Below, piece by piece: positions 8,428-17,165 of a DNA stretch of 64,000 nt. A program made the translations under genes and the position numbers. The notes beneath the pieces were generated by a model. The model did no database searches, was not told the origin of the DNA, and was given only the letters and a program-made list of their open reading frames with translations. The stretch's first letter is position 1. Every line of letters starts with the position of its first letter. The stretch is from Cerasicoccus arenae (GTDB taxonomy: Bacteria > Verrucomicrobiota > Verrucomicrobiia > Opitutales > Cerasicoccaceae). The stretch is from positions 163,181 through 227,180 of the forward strand of contig NZ_BMXG01000005.1 of NCBI RefSeq assembly GCF_014651635.1, written 5' to 3'.

Positions 8428-9033
8428 TTAGGCCCGGGCGGCCTTTTCCGCTTCATAAATTGCCTGAAGGCGGGCGAAATCTTCTTCCTTCGTTCCACTG
8501 GCGATAACGTGATCGTAGTGCGGGGCTTCAGTGAGCTCTTTGACGGCGGTCTGAATGCGGCGTTCAATCTCCGCCTCGTCATCACTTTGGCGCGTGGCTA
8601 GGCGTTCGCGGACCTGTTCGGGCGTGATCTGGATAAATACCGTGACCACGCGGCCACGAAGCGCATCGGAATTTTGCGCCGCCAGGCGGTAGGTCGCCGC
8701 GCCCTGGACATCTACATTGAGCAGTAAATCAATGCCAGCGCTGATCTTGGCGTCGATTTCCCGCTTGAGCGAGCCATAGTAGCGGCCTTGTCCATGGACT
8801 TCGGCATGTTCGTAAAATTCCCCGTTGGCGATCATCTGCCGAAACGTTTCTGGTGGGAAAAAATAGTAGTCCACGCCGTCCACCTCACCGGGGCGTGGAT
8901 CGCGGCTAGTGGAGGTAATGACGCGACCAAGACTGTCATACGTTGCCAGCATGCGGTCGCAGACCGTGGTCTTACCGCTGCCAGCGGGACCGGATACTAC
9001 CAGCATCAAACCGGACGAAACGTTGTCAGACAT
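8428..9033 (-). CDS. gmk: Guanylate kinase
   Basis: The enzyme converts GMP and ATP to GDP and ADP in purine nucleotide synthesis. The 201 residues fit the family. P-loop GPAGSGKTT lies near residue 14, followed by TSRDPRPGEVDGVDYYF, the GMP-binding signature, and the FYEHAEVHGQGRYYGS segment. The start at 9033 places the P-loop at the usual distance; two further in-frame ATGs upstream (9045 and 9069) cannot be excluded and no clear Shine-Dalgarno decides. The gene is followed by a convergent phosphatase gene. Confidence 0.93.
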   Translation of the reverse strand: MSDNVSSGLMLVVSGPAGSGKTTVCDRMLATYDSLGRVITSTSRDPRPGEVDGVDYYFFPPETFRQMIANGEFYEHAEVHGQGRYYGSLKREIDAKISAGIDLLLNVDVQGAATYRLAAQNSDALRGRVVTVFIQITPEQVRERLATRQSDDEAEIERRIQTAVKELTEAPHYDHVIASGTKEEDFARLQAIYEAEKAARA

Positions 9034-9085
9034 GCCCCGCAACATGGAGCTTGATATCACCCGTGACAAGGAAAAGTGAAGACTC

Positions 9086-9640
9086 TTAGTAGGTGAACGA
9101 AGTCACCACCAGCACGGCACCATAGGCCATGAATGCGCCGCCGAATACTTTTAGCCGTTTCGGTTGGCTCCAGAGCCACTCAAAGAAATCACGTAGCAGG
9201 TAAGGCATGGTGCCCAAAAACATAGCGGCAATGATCAGCACATAAACGAGTGTGACGAGCAACAGGCGTTGGGGTTCGTCATACTGCATGTAGGCCGCGC
9301 CAAGCAGTGGGCCTGCGCTCAGGAGAATCAGGCCGGCTAAACCACGCACCGCCAGAAAATCCGGGGTGCAGAAAAAAGCGGCGGCTGCCGTTAGCCCAAA
9401 AATCGCGAGCAGGATCATCTTATAGTCACCAAAGTCAGCCTTGCCCAACTGGGCAACGTGCGACAGGAACCACAAAGCCGCCAAGCCAAAAAGAACATAG
9501 GCCGCCATCTGGGAGCGTAGTAGCCCCAGCGCGCGAGTCCGCGTCTTGGCGTTGCTGCGGAAAAATAGCAGGCCCCAAGCGATTAACGCCAGACCGGTCA
9601 GCAAGGTTGCGACAAAAAGAGACATGAAGGTCGGAAACAT
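9086..9640 (-). CDS. Multi-pass membrane protein of unknown function
   Basis: I do not recognise the family. The 184 residues are strongly hydrophobic with about five or six membrane helices (near 8-26, 46-62, 74-92, 97-114, 126-146 and 165-182) and short charged loops. It lies upstream of gmk with a gap of about 50 bases, so the two may share a transcript. The start at 9640 (or ATG at 9625) begins the first membrane helix. A longer frame from 9787 adds a Cys- and Tyr-rich stretch that looks non-coding and covers the hairpin and promoter region. Confidence 0.65.
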   Translation of the reverse strand: MFPTFMSLFVATLLTGLALIAWGLLFFRSNAKTRTRALGLLRSQMAAYVLFGLAALWFLSHVAQLGKADFGDYKMILLAIFGLTAAAAFFCTPDFLAVRGLAGLILLSAGPLLGAAYMQYDEPQRLLLVTLVYVLIIAAMFLGTMPYLLRDFFEWLWSQPKRLKVFGGAFMAYGAVLVVTSFTY

Positions 9641-9665
9641 GAGGCAAGCCGTCGCCGATGAAAAG

Positions 9666-9744
9666 CCAAAAGATTTCCTATCAGATAGGGGACATCTATA
9701 GGACTTTTGGCAGTATGCATCTAATTTATATTTTGGAGTATAAT
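9666..9744. promoter_or_regulatory. Imperfect palindrome and promoter-like element between divergent genes
   Basis: CCAAAAG (9666-9672) pairs with CTTTTGG (9704-9710), and inside them TCCTAT pairs with ATAGGA. A TATAAT box lies at 9739-9744, suitable for the small gene starting at 9843. The palindrome sits in the 5' region of the divergent membrane-protein gene and could be an operator or a leader hairpin. Confidence 0.4.
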
Positions 9745-9842
9745 ACTCATTTTCGACCCCCATCACTAAAGTTATGCTTAGAATCACCGCTATAAGTTTT
9801 AACGCAATGAATCATCGATTGATTCCAGTTAGACCACTTGTT

Positions 9843-10055
9843 ATGATGGATCAGTATTCCGAGTCTGAGCACCCCAGCGATATGACCCCAAAGCAACGTT
9901 TTGATTTGGAGCGCTGGGCGCGTCTGAATGATATGACGTTGGAGGAATTTCTCGAATCCGATCTGCTTCAGCAACTGAACGAATTTCGGGCGCGGCGTAG
10001 TAAAAACCAGTCAGCATCTTCGGGTGACAACGGCACCTGCGAACGGAGCAATTAA
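9843..10055 (+). CDS. Small acidic hypothetical protein
   Basis: No family is recognised. The 70-residue protein is soluble and charged, with a likely helical core (MTPKQRFDLERWARLNDMTLEEFLESDLLQ read in pieces around residues 13-42) and a disordered Ser/Asn-rich tail. The pattern of a short helix followed by a turn is compatible with a small DNA- or protein-binding protein, but this is a guess. The start is ATG 9843 or 9846; an upstream in-frame ATG at 9774 would add a basic leader. It overlaps the end of the convergent lipoprotein gene by four bases. Confidence 0.55.
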   Translation: MMDQYSESEHPSDMTPKQRFDLERWARLNDMTLEEFLESDLLQQLNEFRARRSKNQSASSGDNGTCERSN

Positions 10056-10261
10056 AGGTCGATCGAAAAATCGGATTTGGGCGGGTTCAATAAACTCGTG
10101 CCGCCCTCTGAATCGACGACCCCAGAAGCTTCCAAACTTGTAGCACCTGCGCCCATGGCAGCATTGGCCTTGCCCTGTTGCTTTTCTTGAGCTGGGGTTT
10201 GATCCGAGGTGCAGCCGGCCAAGGCCAGTGCGATTAGTATGGATAAGGCAATGTACTTCAT
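10052..10261 (-). CDS. Small lipoprotein
   Basis: The 69-residue precursor has a type II signal peptide (MKYIALSILIALALAGC) with lipobox LAGC and Cys17 as the acylation site. Thr/Ser follows at +2, so outer-membrane sorting is expected. The mature part is short, Gln/Ala/Gly/Ser rich and has no domain. It lies directly downstream of the esterase gene with a four-base start/stop overlap, indicating translational coupling and perhaps a joint envelope role. Confidence 0.7.
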   Translation of the reverse strand: MKYIALSILIALALAGCTSDQTPAQEKQQGKANAAMGAGATSLEASGVVDSEGGTSLLNPPKSDFSIDL

Positions 10262-10968
10262 GGTTGGAGCATTACTGGCTCTTCCAGCATTGGTTCAAGT
10301 ATAACCCACAAGTTATCAGCAATGACTTGTTGGCCCTTGGCGTTGGGGTGAATGCCGTCAGGGAGATTGAGCTCTCTGTTGCCTGCTACGCCCTCCAGCA
10401 AAAATGGAATGAGCGTCGCATGATTGGCTTCGGCCAGTTCATCGAAAGTTGCTGAAAAACGCGCCCGGTAATCGTCGCCCATGTTGGGCGGCATAAACAT
10501 GCCTGCCACGATCAATCGTGCATCTGGGTGCTTCTCTTTGACCAGATCGAGAATCCCCTGCAGATTCGCTTTCATGGCGTTAATCGATTGCCCACGGAGG
10601 CCGTCATTGGCCCCCAGGGCGAGCATGAATACGCCCAGTTTCTGCTGGGAACGCTCCAGCCCGGCCAGTGACCACTTGATGCGGTTCAATCCGCCTGCCG
10701 AGGTTTCACCGCTAATTGCCGAGGCTTGGACGACATAATCGCTCGCCAGTCCGGCGGCTTCAATTTTCTGCTGAATTAGGGCTGGGTAGCCTTCGTTGCG
10801 GGACAGGCCATGCGCGGCGGTTAGGCTGTCGCCGTAGAGCATAATGGTTTCCGGGCGGGCTTCAGCTTTTGGAGAGAGCAACGCTGTCAGTAAGCCCAAG
10901 CTAATGGCGAATAATGCCGCTAGGCTGCGACGCCATGATGGGCGGATTTGTGCGTTGTTTGTAGTCAT
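10258..10968 (-). CDS. GDSL/SGNH-family arylesterase (TesA-like)
   Basis: This secreted SGNH hydrolase has 236 residues with a signal peptide in the first 37. The catalytic serine block is MLYGDSLTAAHGL, the oxyanion Asn block is LGANDGLRG, and the Asp-His pair is in DGIHPNAKGQ. The family (E. coli TesA, thioesterase I/lysophospholipase L1) cleaves acyl esters in the periplasm. The ATG at 10968 was chosen over 10998 because it gives a normal signal peptide. It is divergent from an ABC ATPase and FtsX-type permease, the same arrangement as tesA-ybbA-ybbP in E. coli. The spacer of about 40 bases must hold both promoters. Confidence 0.88.
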   Translation of the reverse strand: MTTNNAQIRPSWRRSLAALFAISLGLLTALLSPKAEARPETIMLYGDSLTAAHGLSRNEGYPALIQQKIEAAGLASDYVVQASAISGETSAGGLNRIKWSLAGLERSQQKLGVFMLALGANDGLRGQSINAMKANLQGILDLVKEKHPDARLIVAGMFMPPNMGDDYRARFSATFDELAEANHATLIPFLLEGVAGNRELNLPDGIHPNAKGQQVIADNLWVILEPMLEEPVMLQP

Positions 10969-11008
10969 CGTTTGCAAAACACCCTGAACCATGTTCAACC
11001 ATAGAGCA

Positions 11009-11713
11009 ATGTCCGAAAGTGATCAGTCTGCCAACCCTGCGCCGGTGCTCGAGGCTATCGATGTGCGCAAAAGCTATGCCTCGGCGCATGGTTCACTCGA
11101 AATCCTCAAAGGCGTCGACTTTCGTCTCAGTGCCGGAGAGACCCTTGCCATCGTTGGCCCCTCGGGCTGCGGGAAGACGACGCTGCTCGGCCTCTGCGCT
11201 GGACTCGACAATCCCAGCTCCGGCTCAATCAAGCTCCAGGGCGTTGCATGGGACAGCATGACGGAGGACGGCCGCGCCGCCTACCGCAATCGGCACGTCG
11301 GCTTTGTTTTCCAGAACTTCCAACTTATCCCAACCCTAACCGCGAGGGAAAATGTGCTCGCTCCTTTGGAGCTGCGTGGTGAACGCGGAGTGGGCCACTT
11401 AGCCGATGAATGGCTGGCCAAGGTCGGCCTCAGCGATCGGCAGGATCATTACCCGATCCAGCTCTCTGGCGGCGAACAGCAACGCGTCGCCCTAGCCCGC
11501 GCCTTCATCAACGATCCCAAGATCCTCTTTGCTGACGAACCAACCGGTAACCTCGACCCCGAAACTGGCGCGCGCATTGAAGAGCTTCTCTTCGCCCTCA
11601 ACCGTGACCATGGTGCCACCCTCGTCCTCGTCACCCACGACCACGATCTTGCCGCACGTTGCCAACGTCGCCTCGCCATGCGAAGCGGCCAAATCGCGCA
11701 ATTGAACGCCTAG
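11009..11713 (+). CDS. ABC transporter ATPase (YbbA/LolD type)
   Basis: The 234-residue ATPase has Walker A GPSGCGKTT, Q-loop FVFQNFQLIP, signature LSGGEQQRVALARA, Walker B ILFADEPTGNLD and the H-loop VTHDHD. The strict LSGGEQQ signature and length are typical of MacB/LolD/YbbA ATPases, which work with FtsX-type permeases in lipoprotein handling or substrate export rather than bulk transport. The permease gene follows 47 bases later. ATG 11009 starts a natural N terminus; ATG 10991 in frame would add six residues and overlap the divergent esterase leader. Confidence 0.92.
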   Translation: MSESDQSANPAPVLEAIDVRKSYASAHGSLEILKGVDFRLSAGETLAIVGPSGCGKTTLLGLCAGLDNPSSGSIKLQGVAWDSMTEDGRAAYRNRHVGFVFQNFQLIPTLTARENVLAPLELRGERGVGHLADEWLAKVGLSDRQDHYPIQLSGGEQQRVALARAFINDPKILFADEPTGNLDPETGARIEELLFALNRDHGATLVLVTHDHDLAARCQRRLAMRSGQIAQLNA

Positions 11714-11760
11714 TGCAATCACCGGTAAAAGAACTTTAGAACTCAGCCTTCGTCATTAAG

Positions 11761-14286
11761 ATGTCCTTCACTCTGCTCACCGCTTGGCGCGACGCGCGTT
11801 CTCAGCACCAGCGATTGTTGCTGTGCGCGATCTCGATTGTTTTTGGCGTGGCGGCGCTGGTGGCGATTAATTCCTTTGGCGACAACTTGCGCGCCACGAT
11901 GGATAAAAAGGCGCTTACGCTGCTGGGGTCCGATTTGCGTTTTGCGTCGCGCACGCCCTTTAGCACTCGCGCCGAAGTCTTCTTCGAGCAGCTCGGCGGC
12001 GAGCAGTCTCGCGAAACGCGCTTTAATTCGATGGCGCTGTTCCCCACGACCAACGATACGCGCCTGGTGCAAATTCGTTCGGTTGACGGTGGGTTCCCTT
12101 TTTACGGTGAGTTCGAAACCGATCCAGCAGGCATTGATGTGGCTGGTGCGAGCGAGCCCATTGCGATCGTTGATCCCGTCTTGCTTGCCTTGTTTGAGCT
12201 GAAGCCGGGTGATCCGATGACGATTGGGCAGCAGACTTTTACCATTGCCGGAGCCATTGTCGAAGTGCCCGGCGAGTCTGCCTTTGCCGGCCTCTTTGCC
12301 CCGCGCGTCTACATTCCCTCGGAGTATCTGGAGGCAACGGGTCTCGTGGGCTACGGAACGATTGCTTTTCATCGCGTCGATTTCAAGCTACCGCCCGGTG
12401 CCGACGCCGACATCATCGCGGCGAACGCCAAGCTCCTGCTCGACGAGGAACGTATTCAGTACAACACCGTTGCTACGAAAAAGAAAGACCTCGGTCAGTC
12501 GTTGGAAAACCTCTACCGCTTCTTTAATCTGATCGGAATGATTGCGCTGCTACTTGGCGGCGTGGGCGTGGCTGGTGCCGTGCAGGCATACTTACGCGGG
12601 AAACTAGAGGCGGTCGCCGTGCTACGCTGTCTGGGCTGTTCCGTCGGTGCAGCCTGCCGGGTGTTTCTTTGGCAGGTGCTGGCGGTGACTTTTGTCGGCG
12701 CGCTGATCGGTGCGTTGCTTGGCGTGATTGCGCAAGTCTGGTTGCCCGCGGTCATTGGCCCGCTGCTGCCCTTTGAGATTGAGAGCTTTGTCAGCTGGCC
12801 GCGTGTGTTCGAGGGGTTGGGCTTCGGTTGGTTGATTGCCGCATTATTTTCCCTGCTGCCGCTCTTGCCTCTGCGTCGCATAAGTCCGCTCCGTGCCTTA
12901 CGTGCCAGTTATCAACCGCAACGAAAATTTGATCCACTCGTCGCGATGGTCTGGGCGGTGATCGGCGTCTTGCTCGTTGGCTATTGTGCCGCGCAAACGC
13001 AGACGCCTTGGCATGGTGGGGCCTTCGCTGTGGGCTTGGGCGTCGCGCTCATTATCTTTACTGCTGCCGCTACTTTGCTTCGCAAAGTATTGTCGTTGGC
13101 GGTGGGGCGGGGAGGGTCTTATGTCGTTCGCCAAGGGCTCGCCAACTTGCACCGGCCGAACAATCGCACGCTGTTTTTGGTCGTGACACTGGGCATGGGC
13201 GCGTTCCTCATTCAAACTCTGTTCTTGATCCAAGGCGTGCTGCTCAGCGACACCGAACTGGTTGACAGCGATACCGAGCCGAATGTTCTTTTCTTTGATA
13301 TCCAGAGCGATCAACTCAATGACTTTACGGCCATCGTGGAGAGCGAAGGCTTGACCGTTGCGGACAGCGCGCCCATCGTTACCATGCGATTGGCGGCGGT
13401 TAACGGGCGATCAGTGACAGAGATCAAATCGGATCGGGGGCAAAAAATTGACGAGTGGATACTCAATCGAGAATGGCGCTCAACCTGGCGGACTGAGCCC
13501 TCCGTTACCGAGGAAGTCATTGCCGGTGAGTTTGTCGGCCAATGGGATGGCCTACGCGAACCGGTGCCGATATCGCTTGAGCTCGATATGTCAAAAGACC
13601 TTGGCGTTGGTGTCGGCGACACGCTTACTTTTGATATTCAGGGATTACCTTTGCAATGCAAAGTGTCATCGATTCGAAAAGTGGACTGGAAGCGTATGCG
13701 ACCAAATTTTTTCGCTGTTTTCCCCGAGGGTGTGTTGGAAGGCGCTCCCACTTGGCATATTACCTTTGTTCGTGCGCCCACCCCGAAAGCACTCGCGACT
13801 TTGCAGCGCAAAGTCGTTGAGGCGCATCCTAATATTTCGGCGGTTGATCTGAGCGTGGTGCTCGATGGTCTGCGTGATATTTTGGGCCGCGTCTCTTTTG
13901 CGCTGCGCTTCATGGCGTCTTTCACTCTGCTGACTGGTATCGTGGTGCTGGCTTCCGCGGTGATCACCAGTCGCTACCAGCGCTATCGAGAAAGCGTGCT
14001 CCTGCGGACGATTGGTGCCAGTGCTGCACAAATTCGCGCCATTATGGCCGTGGAGTATTTGGCGGTAGGGCTGCTTGCCGGGGTGGTTGGTGCACTGCTC
14101 GCTTGGGCCGCCGCAGCGGGATTGGCGATCTGGGTTTTTGAAACCAATGCACCGGTCCCGATCTGGGGAACCATCGCGACGATCATCGTTACCACCGCGC
14201 TGACGCTTGCTACGGGGCTAGCGAACAGTCGCGGTATTTCCAATAGCCCGCCGCTAGCCGTGCTCCGTGCCGAAGCTGCCAACTGA
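11761..14286 (+). CDS. ABC transporter permease, FtsX family (YbbP-like)
   Basis: This 841-residue inner-membrane protein has the double-FtsX arrangement: a first membrane helix at about 15-38, a large periplasmic domain, three helices around 258-380, several helices around 395-500, a second periplasmic domain, and three C-terminal helices after 705. The size and layout match YbbP-type permeases. It partners with the preceding ATPase. The tesA-ybbA-ybbP synteny suggests a role in envelope lipid or lipoprotein homeostasis, which is inference. It ends seven bases before the convergent tag gene. Confidence 0.88.
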   Translation: MSFTLLTAWRDARSQHQRLLLCAISIVFGVAALVAINSFGDNLRATMDKKALTLLGSDLRFASRTPFSTRAEVFFEQLGGEQSRETRFNSMALFPTTNDTRLVQIRSVDGGFPFYGEFETDPAGIDVAGASEPIAIVDPVLLALFELKPGDPMTIGQQTFTIAGAIVEVPGESAFAGLFAPRVYIPSEYLEATGLVGYGTIAFHRVDFKLPPGADADIIAANAKLLLDEERIQYNTVATKKKDLGQSLENLYRFFNLIGMIALLLGGVGVAGAVQAYLRGKLEAVAVLRCLGCSVGAACRVFLWQVLAVTFVGALIGALLGVIAQVWLPAVIGPLLPFEIESFVSWPRVFEGLGFGWLIAALFSLLPLLPLRRISPLRALRASYQPQRKFDPLVAMVWAVIGVLLVGYCAAQTQTPWHGGAFAVGLGVALIIFTAAATLLRKVLSLAVGRGGSYVVRQGLANLHRPNNRTLFLVVTLGMGAFLIQTLFLIQGVLLSDTELVDSDTEPNVLFFDIQSDQLNDFTAIVESEGLTVADSAPIVTMRLAAVNGRSVTEIKSDRGQKIDEWILNREWRSTWRTEPSVTEEVIAGEFVGQWDGLREPVPISLELDMSKDLGVGVGDTLTFDIQGLPLQCKVSSIRKVDWKRMRPNFFAVFPEGVLEGAPTWHITFVRAPTPKALATLQRKVVEAHPNISAVDLSVVLDGLRDILGRVSFALRFMASFTLLTGIVVLASAVITSRYQRYRESVLLRTIGASAAQIRAIMAVEYLAVGLLAGVVGALLAWAAAAGLAIWVFETNAPVPIWGTIATIIVTTALTLATGLANSRGISNSPPLAVLRAEAAN

Positions 14287-14292
14287 AGACAT

Positions 14293-14862
14293 TTACTGCT
14301 GCACTTTTTTGTAGCGAAAGCAGTCCGTGGTGTGGTCGTTGACCATGCCCATGGCTTGCATGAACGCATAGCAAATAGTGGAGCCGACGAAGTTAAAGCC
14401 GCGCTTTTTTAGATCTTTGCTCATCGCGTCGGACTCCTTGGTCTTCGCGGGAATGTCGGAAAACTGGTTCCAGCGATTCTGGATTGGCGAGCCATCGACA
14501 AAGCGCCAGAGGTAGGCGTCGAGGCTGCCAAATTCCTCAATGACCGCTAGTGTGCCGCGGGCATTTTTGACGAGTGATTCTACCTTGAGCCGATTGCGGA
14601 CGATCCCTTCGTTGGTGAGCAGCTTGTCCAAATCCTTCTGCGTGTAACGTGCGATGCGGGTGAAGTCGAAGTTGTGGAGCGCAGCGCGATAGTTCTCCCG
14701 TTTGCGCAAAATGGTAATCCAGCTCAGGCCGGCTTGTGCGCCTTCGAGGATGATGAATTCGAACAGCTTGCGGTCGTCGTGAACGGGCAGTCCCCATTCA
14801 CGGTCATGGTAGTCAACGTAGAGCGGATCTTCACCGCACCAGGCGCAACGTTTCGTCTTCAT
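14293..14862 (-). CDS. tag: DNA-3-methyladenine glycosylase I
   Basis: The enzyme removes 3-methyladenine from alkylated DNA in base excision repair. The 189 residues show [19 protein letters not shown] at the N terminus and a C-terminal [10 protein letters not shown] segment; Cys and His in these segments form the structural zinc site of Tag. [13 protein letters not shown] is the helix-hairpin part of the fold. The ATG at 14862 overlaps the upstream stop codon (ATGA), which fixes the start and shows translational coupling with the DUF255 gene. Confidence 0.94.
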   Translation of the reverse strand: MKTKRCAWCGEDPLYVDYHDREWGLPVHDDRKLFEFIILEGAQAGLSWITILRKRENYRAALHNFDFTRIARYTQKDLDKLLTNEGIVRNRLKVESLVKNARGTLAVIEEFGSLDAYLWRFVDGSPIQNRWNQFSDIPAKTKESDAMSKDLKKRGFNFVGSTICYAFMQAMGMVNDHTTDCFRYKKVQQ

Positions 14863-16880
14863 AAGTTTTCCGCTAATTCGATGGGGTCTTGGGTCGGCGT
14901 TAAGCATTGCTTTGCAACGCAAAGTTGGAATCCGTCCGGTTGAGCATCGTCATCGGTTGTGCGCAGGAAGACGGGTCGCCAAGGCCGTTTGCTCAGCGCA
15001 TCGCGGAGGGTGCTGAGATCTTGTTTGCCCTTGATTTTGATGACAGCCACGCCAACGGCATCTTGGGTGAAGCCTGCCAGCGCATGCGCGGCGGCACCAG
15101 GGGCACGAGTGGCCAAGCCGGTATAGGCCGGGCGCAGCGCGTTGAGTTGTGCGGCGTAATTCGCATCGCCAGTCAGCGCATAAAGCGCGCTGTAGACATG
15201 GACCAGCGCCGAGTTTCCGGCAGGGGTCGCGTTGTCGAACCACGTTTTCTTGCGTGTTACTAGATCTGTCTGATCCTCAGCGGTGAAGAAGCAGCCTGGC
15301 GCGTGCGGGTCGGCAAAGCGGGCATGGATGGTTTGCACAAGCTTCACTGCGCGCTCCTGATAGCGGGCAGATGCGCTCGGCTCGACCCAATCGACTTTTC
15401 CAGATAAAGTAAGCAGCGCTTCGGCGAACCAAGCGTAGTCATCGAGACGGCCGTTATAGCGTGCACCCTCGCCCGAGTAGTAAACGGATCGGAGGCGGAT
15501 GAGGCCATCATTGTCGGTTTCCGTAAAGGCTTCCCAGAGCCAGTCAGCGACTTCGATGGCGCGGGTCATCCACTCACGATGACCAAAGGCAAACGCCGCT
15601 TCCGCCAAGCCGCGCACGACGAGGCTGTTCCAGGATAACAGGATTTTTTCGTCAAGGCCCGGTGTCGTGCGCTTTTGACGCGCCGCCAATACTTTTTGCC
15701 GCAACTCATTGAGCGATTCGCGTTTCTCGAAGCTGTCGTAGACAAAGGCGGGGTTGGTGGTGCCGTGCTCGAAGTTGCCTTTGTCGGTGATGTTGTAGGC
15801 GTCGCAAAAGATTTCGGCGTCTTCCTTGCCCAGAATGGCGGCTATTTGCTCGGGACGCCAGACGTAGTATTTGCCCTCTTCGCCCTCGCTGTCGGCGTCC
15901 AACGCAGCGCGCCAAGCACCCTCAGGAGAGCGCATTTCGCGCTCCAGCCAAGTGACGGTTTCCTCGGCCACGGCGCGGAACATCGGATCGCGGTAGCGCT
16001 GCCAGCCCTTCGCGTAGGCATCGAGCAGCAGACCGTTGTCGTAGAGCATTTTTTCGAAGTGGGGGATCAGCCAGAGCTTGTCGACGCTGTAGCGTGAAAA
16101 ACCGCCGCCGACTTGGTCAAAAATCCCGCCGTGGGCCATGCCCTTGAGCGTGAGCTGGATGACCTGATCCAGACGTTGCGCGAGGGCGGGTTTGGCGTCG
16201 CAAGCGGCGGTTCCACGGATGCCCAGCAAGAAGTTGAGCGACATCGAAGGCGGGAACTTGGGAGCCTCGCCGAAGCCGCCCCATTCGTCGTCGTGTTGCG
16301 TGCAAATGCCCTCGGCGGCGGTGATTAAATCTTTGCTGAGGAGGTCGTCTCCGGTGGCACCGATGGGCTTGTTGCCCTCGGCCATGTTCTTGAGGATGTT
16401 GTCAGCATTTTCCTCCAGCTCTTCGCGATTCTTCTGAAAATAATCCGATATGCGCATAATGAGCTGCGGCCACGGGACGAGGCCTTGGCCACGGTCTTCG
16501 GGCGGAAAATACGTGCCGCCAAAGAATGGCCGCCCGTCCGGTAGACAAAATACATTGAGCGGCCAGCCGCCGCGTTGAGTGATCATCTGCACGGCCTCCA
16601 TGTAGATCTGGTCAACATCGGGATGCTCCTCGCGGTCGACCTTCACGCAGACGAAATGCTGATTCATCAAGCGCGCGATGCTAGGGTCTTCAAAGCATTC
16701 GTGGGCCATCACATGGCACCAATGACAGGCGCTGTAGCCGATGGAAATGAGCAAGGGTTTGCCTTGGCGTGAGGCCTCGGCGAGGGCTTCTTCTCCCCAC
16801 GGAAACCAGTCCACGGGGTTTTCAGCGTGCTGGCGCAAATAAAGGCTGGGCGATTCGGCAAGGCGGTTGGACATGGTCAA
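14859..16880 (-). CDS. Thioredoxin-domain protein, DUF255/YyaL family
   Basis: The 673-residue protein starts with a thioredoxin-like domain (about 1-165) with the family motif [11 protein letters not shown], then [20 protein letters not shown]. The rest resembles a six-hairpin (alpha/alpha) glycosidase-type toroid, with FGEAPKFPP and [12 protein letters not shown]. It belongs to the family of bacterial YyaL and mammalian SSP411/SPATA20. The biochemical role is not established; a redox or sugar-related function has been proposed. It is coupled to tag downstream and follows a small zinc-ribbon gene by three bases. Confidence 0.9.
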   Translation of the reverse strand: MTMSNRLAESPSLYLRQHAENPVDWFPWGEEALAEASRQGKPLLISIGYSACHWCHVMAHECFEDPSIARLMNQHFVCVKVDREEHPDVDQIYMEAVQMITQRGGWPLNVFCLPDGRPFFGGTYFPPEDRGQGLVPWPQLIMRISDYFQKNREELEENADNILKNMAEGNKPIGATGDDLLSKDLITAAEGICTQHDDEWGGFGEAPKFPPSMSLNFLLGIRGTAACDAKPALAQRLDQVIQLTLKGMAHGGIFDQVGGGFSRYSVDKLWLIPHFEKMLYDNGLLLDAYAKGWQRYRDPMFRAVAEETVTWLEREMRSPEGAWRAALDADSEGEEGKYYVWRPEQIAAILGKEDAEIFCDAYNITDKGNFEHGTTNPAFVYDSFEKRESLNELRQKVLAARQKRTTPGLDEKILLSWNSLVVRGLAEAAFAFGHREWMTRAIEVADWLWEAFTETDNDGLIRLRSVYYSGEGARYNGRLDDYAWFAEALLTLSGKVDWVEPSASARYQERAVKLVQTIHARFADPHAPGCFFTAEDQTDLVTRKKTWFDNATPAGNSALVHVYSALYALTGDANYAAQLNALRPAYTGLATRAPGAAAHALAGFTQDAVGVAVIKIKGKQDLSTLRDALSKRPWRPVFLRTTDDDAQPDGFQLCVAKQCLTPTQDPIELAENL

Positions 16881-16883
16881 TTG

Positions 16884-17057
16884 TTAAAGAGCGGATTTCA
16901 CTAAGCGTAGGGCAAATAAGGCGGCGATGCCTATTGCGAGCAAAAAAACGACGATGCAGCCCAGTGGGACTTGGCGGACTCCGGCGCCGCAGCGACCGCA
17001 GTAATCGGCGTCATCGGGCAAGGGGTTTTCGCAGTCTTTGCATATTTTCTGACTCAT
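16884..17057 (-). CDS. Small zinc-ribbon membrane protein
   Basis: The 57-residue protein has a zinc ribbon (CKDCENPLPDDADYCGRCG, two CxxC pairs at residues 6/9 and 20/23) followed by one membrane helix (about 33-52) and a short basic tail. Such zinc-ribbon plus helix proteins are common and have no assigned function. ATG 17057 starts the zinc ribbon directly; the longer upstream frame overlaps mutL on the other strand and is not credible. It ends three bases before the DUF255 gene and is likely co-transcribed with it. Confidence 0.7.
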   Translation of the reverse strand: MSQKICKDCENPLPDDADYCGRCGAGVRQVPLGCIVVFLLAIGIAALFALRLVKSAL

Positions 17058-17165
17058 CGCCCGCAAGCTTGCCTGACGCGCCCGCTGTGACCAGCGAAAA
17101 GTTTGCCCAGACTTCGTTGGAGAAAAAGCGTAACGCAGGCTTGAGACTGGGGCACCGCTCGCTAC

